From positions 178,262 through 231,798 of the forward strand of contig CABFPE010000631.1 in assembly GCA_900660155.1 (NCBI GenBank): a stretch of DNA of 53,537 nt. Direction: 5' to 3'. Source of the DNA: Hofstenia miamia. Its lineage: Eukaryota; Xenacoelomorpha; Acoela; Hofsteniidae. Below, piece after piece: positions 45,801 through 53,537 of this stretch. The notes beneath the pieces were generated by a model that was not told where the DNA came from, made no database searches, and saw only the letters and a program-made list of their open reading frames with translations. The position numbers were made by a program, and so were the translations under genes. Within the stretch, counting starts at the first letter, position 1. Each line of letters begins with the position of its first letter.

Positions 45801-46343
45801 TTCTCATAAATTGAAATTTTTATTAAGAACTAGTTAATCTTTGCAAGTATTTCAGCCAGAGCAATACCTTAGTAAAAAATTTCAGTATTACTTTTGAAAG
45901 CGTTAATCAACAGTTGTGTTTATACCTTCTAAATTTCATGATAGGCTTGAAAAAAGCTGTTTGAAAATGGGAAAAAAAAGTTTGTACTTGTAAAATTATA
46001 TAGGTAGTTTAAGGTTAAAAACGATTAAAAACATTTTCACATGACATTCATATAATTTTGATGTAAACAGGGGCATATTAGCACTTTAGAACTTTATCTA
46101 TAAATAATCAGAGATTGGTAAAAATATTAGTCCTTATGCGGTCGTTTAAAATTTTGGTAATATCTAGAATATTGATTCAGTAATTTATTTACCACATGCT
46201 AACTAAGTTATAACAAAAAAGTAGACATTTACATAACTACATTTTCAACTGCTTTCAACTATCTGCTAATGCTGTAGATGTAGACATATCCCCAACAGCA
46301 CAGAAAAAGTGCATCTAATGTGAGATGTCACTGGTATTATATA

Positions 46344-46564
46344 TTAATCACTTTCATATATTTTCATATGTTCCTTAATTCTTGTACCCAGATGTCGCTT
46401 TGTTTCCCTGACGTATGATTTTTCACAATCATCACATTTATATATATAAACTAAGGAGGAAACTAAATTTTTTTTGGGATTTGATCTTTATTTAGAAACA
46501 TATCATTTGTTTTATATGATGTCAATATTGGAATGATCTTTGTTCTTTTAAATTTTGTATTCAT
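46344..46564 (-). mobile_element. Penelope-like element fragment with GIY-YIG domain (copy 1)
   Basis: Minus-strand reading: KFKRTKIIPILTSYKTND, then MFLNKDQIPKK, a one-base loss in an A8 run near 46470, then LVSSLVYIYKCDDCEKSYV and RETKRHLGTRIKEHM, ending at a stop at 46344-46346. The pattern kD.IP…s.lVY.yKC..C…YvgeTkRhL.tRi.EHm is typical of the GIY-YIG endonuclease at the C-terminus of Penelope-like retroelements. The Gly of the YIG triplet is replaced by Arg (SYVR), and the frame is broken, so it is inactive. Confidence 0.75.
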
Positions 46565-46639
46565 TATTCAAAATTTTTTCTTTAAATAGTTTACTTGGTT
46601 TTCTATATAGGGAAGTTTTAAATAAACATCAGTCTTGGT

Positions 46640-46916
46640 TTAATCAATGCTTTTTTATATATATAAATGTGATGATTGTGAAAAAAAAATACGTCGGGAA
46701 ACAAAGTGACATCTGGGTACAAGAATTAAGGAACATATGAATGGACACCAAAAATCTGAAATTTTTATGCACAAACATCAACTAAGAGAAGAAAATTTTT
46801 ACATCCGACTAAGATCAGAACATCATAAATTAGAAGAAGCATTAATAATTAAGCAATCAAACAAAGATCAATTATTGAATAAACAACTAAGCATGATATC
46901 ATTGAACTTATTTTAA
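46640..46916 (+). mobile_element. Penelope-like element C-terminus (copy 2), opposite strand
   Basis: Plus-strand reading: FYIYKCDDCEKKYVG (YVG intact), a frameshift and a TGA, then HLGTRIKEHMNGHQKSEIF and a continuation LEEALIIKQSNKDQLLNKQL to a TAA at 46914-46916. This is the same GIY-YIG block as copy 1, but it extends past the HLGTRIKEH helix to the real C-terminus of the protein. The arms 46365-46448 and 46656-46739 are near-identical inverted repeats with about 207 bp between them. Confidence 0.75.
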
Positions 46917-47981
46917 GAGCATACAATATTAAAATATATAAAGTGTAGTCTATTGTAAATATATTTAGTTTTTTACCGCTTAGGAAAATATAATGTCACC
47001 TCAATTGAAGATATCGTCTCAGTTCAATTTGTTCAATGATCCAGTTCTTACAAAATATATATCTCCCTGCTTAATAGCCCCTCTCTGCAAGTAGATTCCA
47101 TGATAAATCAACAAAAGTTTTCAAAAATCAATGCCACTTTTGACTAAAATGTTAAACAATGTGCAAAATCGAAGATTCACTTTCACATTAATATTCTGTA
47201 GAAATTGCATCAGGTGGAATTCCAATATAAAAGAGCAAAGTCTTGATTTAGCCAGTGGCAAATTTGATAGACAGAAACAAAATTAGCATTTAAGAATTCT
47301 AATTCGCAAAATACATTTATCGACTTTCTAAGAAATAGTAATATGTGTCAATAGCTTACCAGTATTGCTAAATTTGGATAATTTTCACTTGGAAGTTATG
47401 AATAGATTTAAATGTAACAAATGATGATTTAAATTGCAACTGTATATTTAAATTGATTCAACAATATTAGAAATATACATATTGTTTACAGGAAAACTGG
47501 CAAGAAATTTGCAAAGAAAGTATGCATAGTAACCGTCTGGCTTTTTTCTTCAGATAGGCAAGAAAAATATAACATATAACGTAAGAAACACAATAGTGAT
47601 ATTAATGCACATTGATATACATTCTGAACTTTTAATGGTTCTCTGAAAATTACAATTTATATATTTTGTAGTTATATATTGCATTTTGCTTAGCCATGTT
47701 TCAAAGCGTTCTTGCATATTTTGTTCTAAATATCATGATGAACATTTACTTCCATATATGTGAATGATGCATCATTTGAACTCCACTTAAGGAAGTATAT
47801 GGAGGCATGAAAATATGTAAATAAGTACACAGCCAGTTGAAATTGCCAAGTAGAGATAAATTTTTACAAAATTCAATATATCAAATAGAAAATATATTGT
47901 GTGCATGTATCCAATAGTGCAACTAAATTTTTTTGCTAATAACACAATTTACGTTTACAAGAGAAAGTATATTACATAATT

Positions 47982-48251
47982 TCATTTACGCTTTAATCGC
48001 TTGCTATTTTTAAAAACGTTCAGAAAATCATTGAGTGCAATTTGTTGGTCGTTGAAAAAATTTCTAAGTAAATTTGTCAATTCAACACTACAAGAAATTA
48101 CAGCATAACCACTACAATAGAACACCAGTGCTTTTGACATTCTTTTCTTCCATCACTTGGCAGCTCTTTGTTGTAGATTGTCAAGTTTCCTCAATTCATT
48201 GAAGTTGGCTTTAAGTTGTAAGGAAGGCCCTGAATCTATCTGCAACCATTT
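47982..48251 (-). pseudogene. Unidentified coding-like tract with one internal TGA
   Basis: The minus strand is open for 89 codons except for a TGA at 48153-48155, and it ends at a TGA at 47982-47984. It reads KWLQIDSGPSLQLKANFNEL then RKLDNLQQRAAK, stop, WKKRMSKALVFYCSGYAVIS, CSVELTNLLRNFF, and ends KNSKRLKRK. The sequence just upstream (ACTAATAG|AAATGG on this strand) could be a splice acceptor, which would make this a terminal exon. The amphipathic, charged composition is protein-like. I do not recognise the family. Confidence 0.3.
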
Positions 48252-49408
48252 CTATTAGTAATCAAACTATACTGTGTTGCGCTTAAACTAAATATTAAAT
48301 AGATTTATTGAAAAATATTAAGATTGGTAGGTCTCCAGAAAATACATTTTTTACAGTAAGTATATCATCATAACTAATCATAGTGACTTGATTTGGAAAA
48401 TGAGGAATTTCTTAAAAATATGTTCGTTGCTATGGAAATTAAAACATAAAACATAATAATGCAACATATTTTACATTTTTCTGAATGAGCAAAAACAACA
48501 TTGGTAATGTCTAAACAGGAAATGAAATTTCTGATAAGCCATTATTTTCTCTCAGAAGGCTTTTATACAGAGATTAGTTCTAATTTATATGGATATACGA
48601 TAGTTACATCTGTAAGTACTTCATAGTTAACTAAAACTCATGATATAACTATGAAAACAATGAAAAGTGTTCCGAAATGAAATAGAGCAGCAATTATTTT
48701 TCTTCACCTGCACCAAATTTAAAGGTTATGGCATGCTCTTACACATAGAAATTTTTAATTTCATACTAGAGTCACACGAAAAATGAAAACCCAAAATTTA
48801 CACAATGCGCTTTTGGGTTCTGTATGCTTTCTGTTCTTGTATTATTCAAAAAGCACTAACATCATAAATGATACCATCTCTTTTAATTTTTTTTAAGTGT
48901 ATTAATACTGTTCTTACTTTCTTTCATTCTCTTTTTATTTCAATTTTTGCACCAGATTATTTGTCCACTACTTTAAGAAATTAATCCAAGTAGTTGATAG
49001 AGATGTCTTTTAATTTAACTTTTACAAAAATTCAACAATTGCAAAAATCATTTTTCAGGAATTTTCCTGATTTCTACTCCCCTAAATGTGGCTAAGCTTC
49101 TTAAAAACTGAGTGTTAAGTATAGGACAATATGCATATACTATTAAAAGCAAACAAACAGAAGTTTCACATAGCTAGAGTTAAATTTCCATTAATTGAAT
49201 ATGATTTAATAAGCTCCGACAAGGTGAATGTTATAATCATGAGCTTCGCTTGTCCGTGTGCAACTTTTCTAAAAAGAGGAAGGTATTGACCAGAAATTTT
49301 CACAAGATAAATTTACAGCAAAGAAGGAACAACTAAACTTTGGTGGTGACCTGAATTGATTGCATCAAAATTCCAACACTGGATGCACAATTCATAATAT
49401 ACTTCATC

Positions 49409-49458
<50 letters not shown>

Positions 49459-49459
49459 T
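49409..49459. repeat. (TA)n microsatellite with one TAA interruption
   Basis: About 50 bp of TA dinucleotides, phase-shifted once near 49432. Confidence 0.9.
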
Positions 49460-50658
49460 TATCTATTTATTATTAAATATTCTACAATGCGGGTAGTAAT
49501 TAAATGTCATCTGAAATAAACAAGATAATTTCATAGCAGGATTTTAATTGGTTGGGATGGCAAATGAAACTTTTTTGTTTTTAGCAATAATAAATTCAGC
49601 TCAAAATATTTCCATTCTTATAGCATAATCCTTACATTGAGAAGATGTTTTTATTTAATAAATTTTTTTTTCAATAAACACAATTATTGTTAAATTAAGA
49701 ATAAAATAACACTACAAATTCATGCATACATAGCCTACACTAAAAAATGTAAATAAATACAATTACTGAAAAGATTTAAGATTCATTCTATGCTGGTAAT
49801 GATTATTTTTTAGCTAAATGTTTTGATTTTTACATTAGAATGTTCATTATTGTTTTCAATTTTAATTTCTTTCGTTAGATGAGGTGAATATTAATACAAC
49901 GAGACGATTAATTCGCTGAAGAGCTCCTTGCTTCTTTAAGTGCGCCTTAGCAAATCATTGAGTAAATTTAGGGAAATCAGTTGTTGACATATTTGTAAAT
50001 CATGCAAAGGGACTGATGGTGAATAAAAAAAAAAGATGATAATATTTTATAAATTTTTGTGTTCGACAACGAAGAATTTTTTGAAGTAGAAAGCAACAAT
50101 TAAGGAATTCCTAATTATAAAATCATTAATAAATTTTTTATGATGCGAGTCACCAAAGTGGTGTAAGTGTTATAAATATTTAACACCAGATGCCACTTTT
50201 CTTAATTCTGAGAATATGGCGTCATAAATTTTAAATCTCCTAAATGTCTGACAGATTTTCACTATTTTCATTTTGATATGATCAGAAATTTTTTTGATGC
50301 TCTTTTAGAGCAAATACCAAATTGCCACTTATCCGCAATACATTTTGTCGTAATGAATGATTCAATACTAAAATTAATATTAAAAAATTAAAAATTTTTT
50401 CTGAAAAGCAACACTTTGAAAATTTCATTAAACGAAAAAATTAAATTCTAATTTATTGAAAGTGAAAATTCTGTTCTATTTTAAACGGAAAAACTAGTAT
50501 TTACTACTTCATTTGCATTCCACCTATTGAAATTAAGATAATTGAATTTATTAATGCTACATTTAGTTTATAAATTAGATTCACTAACATGTTAATACTG
50601 AGTTATGCATGGCAACATAAATTGTATTGGAAAGCGTGTTTCAAAATAATCATTTTTA

Positions 50659-50659
<1 letters not shown>

Positions 50660-50707
<48 letters not shown>
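50660..50707. repeat. (TA)n microsatellite
   Basis: 48 bp of uninterrupted TA repeat, the longest in the window. Confidence 0.95.
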
Positions 50708-50708
<1 letters not shown>

Positions 50709-51683
50709 CGCCAGTCTCGTCCAAAAATATGAATTCTGTGCAGCATGCCATGTTAAGATTTACGAAATATTTTATTTTCCGTTACATTTAATTAGTCAGG
50801 ACAACACATAAATTTATGTACGAATAATTTGGCATGAACTTCTATTTTTTAAAACATTCCAAAATTCCACTTTGGAACAACCTTTCTGGTATAAATCTAA
50901 TTCAAATGAAATTTTTCTTTTCCTAAGATAAATAAAATTATATTTTGGTTTCTCAAGCACATGCTTGAAATATCACAATCTCTAAATTAACATATATTCA
51001 GAAAGCTGATCTTAAGATATGCAAGATTTTCATACAAACGTTCTAGATATTCTAATAAAAATGTGTTGCCTATAAATGAACATTGTGCTAAAAATCGATA
51101 GAAAATTCCAGGTCATCAATATTGAGCAGAAGGGTTACTCTTAAATAAGAAACAGTGATTATATAAGCGCATTGTCTTGTAGATTTGAAATTAGAAAACA
51201 GCTTAGTTTTTTACATAATTTATCGTTTTCATTTCTGCTTTTAAAGGAAGTGTATTAAATTTAAAGAACTCAACTATGAGGAAATGGTGCGTATATAGAA
51301 AACAAACAATTTGCGGAAACTCTGTTAGATAAGTGGATCAATTTGATGACAATCATGAATTTCGAACATATAGAAGTTGATGTTAAATCTATTAACATGC
51401 ATTATTCCAAATACAAAGCCTAAATTTTTAAATGACTTTTTACGGAAGACATATAGAGGTTGTTTTTTGGTTGAAATGTTCAATTCAATGCTTCCCAAAT
51501 TCCAGTCATCAATCCATTTTACTCAGACAATGTAACAAGAGCGTTTGCAAATTTAATGAGATTTAGCAGGAAAGACCGCAGCTCCATTCACAAAACAATG
51601 CAACTACGAGGATAGTTTTCATCAATGCACTTCAAGTTGATCTGACATGATTAAGTTAATGAATTTACTGATGCTATTAAATT

Positions 51684-51687
<4 letters not shown>

Positions 51688-51719
<32 letters not shown>
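51688..51719. repeat. (TA)n microsatellite
   Basis: About 32 bp of TA repeat. Confidence 0.9.
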
Positions 51720-51721
<2 letters not shown>

Positions 51722-53537
51722 CCTAATTGATTTATATTATCAAGTTTGATTTTACTGTCGACGTTAATAGCTTTTATTGAAAGTATGTTATATATAGTTT
51801 TGTACATCCCTCCTACACGTAAACAATCCTAAGACAGTGCCTGTTGATGAGCTGTGAGCTGCCTTTGTAAACTTGCCTTAGCAATCATTTTATTAAAGAC
51901 CACATTTTTTACTATTAGTTAATTGCTTAAACTTTATTCTCAAAGCATATTGTCGAGTAAAAACATACGTTGACGTTGATGGAAAAAATGCATTTGATTA
52001 TAAAAAATTGCATTGCAATGAGCCTCATGGTAGGCAAAAATTTTTAAAGTTTTTTTCAGTGGTATAAATGTAAACAAGTTGCTGGTTCCTTTTTGAATTT
52101 CAAGGAATGCTTTCGTTCACTTAAATTTTGCTGCTCTTCTGTTGAATGGAGTACTGAAGGAGTGACTTCTTACTACATTCTTACATTGCATGTATATCTT
52201 TTGTAACTGGGCCGGGCCAGTTGACTTGGTCAGGTTGGAATGGATTTGATTGTAATTTTGTTCATTAAACGCTTCAGGAACCAGTTATATCATAAAATTG
52301 TTCAGATCGAATCGAATCATAGAAAATAGGTCAAAACCTGTAAACCTTGGAATAACTTGCAAATAGTTGTTGTAAATTTTTGCTTACAAATGAAACAACT
52401 CCTAGCTTTCTAAATTTAGCAGGGGAATGTGTAGAGATAAGCGAAAGTGGAAGGCTTTAAGTTTATCAAGAACAGAGATGTGACCTTCGAAATAATTTTT
52501 GCATTTACCGTTTCTCTAATGACATTAGATACAAAGCATTTTATTAAAATCAATAACTATTTCGAGCGATAAGAAATCGATTTGAGTTTGGGAAGATTTT
52601 AAAAGAAGTGACATTAGAAATCTCACTCTTGTGACAAAATCAGCCTGAGAAAAAATTTAGCACATTGTTTTGTAAAGTGCATCAAAATGGTTATTTTTAT
52701 TAAAAATATAAAAGTGTATTTCTTTGGAACATTACAAAGTTGTCATTCACCAAGCATGTTATATTTTCTATTTGTCTAGAATGCAAACTCATTATTTTTT
52801 CAAACAAAACCTTAAGTCCGTTTGCTCTATTGGACACATTGTTTGCTTTTAAATTCACTGATGCTATAAGTCAATTTGGCTTCATCTATTGATGCATAAA
52901 CATTTCACTATCTCATTTATAATTGACAGCAAACAAAAAATATTTTTGCATTTGTGAGGAAATTTGATTTCTTGCACCCATCAATTAAAAAGTGAGAGTC
53001 TTTTAAGAAAAGGATCTATATTCAAAATAAAGAAATTCCCTTGAAGAAAAATTTAAACACAGCCACATTTCTTACGTTGCTTTGCACAGCTTAAAGAGAG
53101 GCAGAAAATTACACATATTTCTCAATGGTGTTTAAAGCATTACCTGATATTTTGATTACTATACCAAGCATGTACATAGCTCTCAGGGTGTAATGTGATC
53201 GGTATTAAGTATAATATTGTCAGATTTGACTAACCAAATGATTGTGAGTTTATTTTTATTTTAAGCTGTTATAGAATGAATAAACTTATCTGTTAATATT
53301 TATTTTTGATCCATAGAATTGATTTACTGATCCATAGCCAGCAGATACTCAAAGATCGCATCGATCCTTATCTAGATTCAGATTGGAAGATCGTCAAAAG
53401 TATTCGAAGAAAAAAATTTGGTTATTTTAGTAGACAATAAAAGCATTTTAAATATTTTTCGGTAAAAATCCGTTAGTCTTTATTCTTCTAATACAATTGT
53501 TAATTATTTTTGTGCAAGGATCTTTTAATTTTGATCT

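Larger units (their letters stand above)
48252..53537. other. Non-coding AT-rich stretch
   Basis: No assignable gene, LINE or DNA transposon was seen. Long (AT)n tracts lie at 49409-49459, 50660-50707 and 51688-51719. A short GC-rich palindromic patch (CTGGGCCGGGCCAG, near 52208) stands out from the background without further context. Confidence 0.45.

Noticed and set aside
1..53537. CRISPR arrays, operons, bacterial promoters and terminators
   Set aside because: The sequence is eukaryotic in organisation; no regularly spaced direct repeats with unique spacers were seen.

Overview
This window looks like nuclear DNA from an AT-rich invertebrate animal genome. It has metazoan-type introns and a rhodopsin-class GPCR exon with the signature of aminergic/muscarinic receptors. 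It also carries several CR1/L2-like (Jockey-superfamily) LINE retrotransposons, a Penelope-like element fragment, hAT and piggyBac-type DNA transposon remnants, and many (AT)n microsatellites. I see no bacterial gene organisation, rRNA, tRNA or CRISPR array. The lineage cannot be fixed from the sequence alone. Three single-N positions (13006, 23410, 42765) mark assembly joins or unresolved bases.

Region 1 (1-7.5 kb) is a nested graveyard of LINE copies in both orientations. The most complete copy (about 705-4150, minus strand) reads, in order, a hydrophobic leader ending in a 2A-like ribosome-skipping motif (GIENNPGP), an APE-type endonuclease, a linker and a reverse transcriptase. Its 3' end has a stem-loop and a (TTATC)n tail. 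A second copy of the same family (about 5450-6445, plus strand) keeps an RT block that the first has lost, and lacks one that the first keeps. A different LINE (4152-5452, minus) is itself split by a third one. A 272-bp hAT-type MITE with a perfect 8-bp target duplication lies at 6504-6775.

Region 2 (about 7.5-34 kb) is mostly non-coding. Its only confident host gene is the first coding exon of a receptor (9625-9885, plus), encoding TM1, the first intracellular loop and TM2 and ending at a GTAAGT donor. A second exon-like block with good splice sites (33969-34069, plus) is Ser/Thr-, Gln- and Arg-rich, like a third intracellular loop. It may belong to the same receptor, which would then have a very long intron set, but I could not find the exons for TM3-TM5. 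This stretch also holds a 263-bp piggyBac-like MITE at TTAA, foldback elements, a perfect 72-bp palindrome beside an N, and a locally duplicated block around another N that looks like an unmerged haplotype overlap.

Region 3 (34.1-36 kb) is a complete but broken hAT transposon: 1831 bp, matching ends, 8-bp TSD TTAATAAC. It is clearly GC-richer than its surroundings, and its transposase is frameshifted and carries a patch of its own 5' coding region pasted into the middle. Region 4 (36-53.5 kb) is non-coding apart from two unidentified coding-like tracts (40428-40859 plus; 47982-48251 minus). It also has two head-to-head Penelope GIY-YIG fragments (46.3-46.9 kb), a MITE, minisatellites, and diverged dispersed repeats. 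Apart from the receptor, nearly every identifiable protein signal in the window comes from mobile elements.
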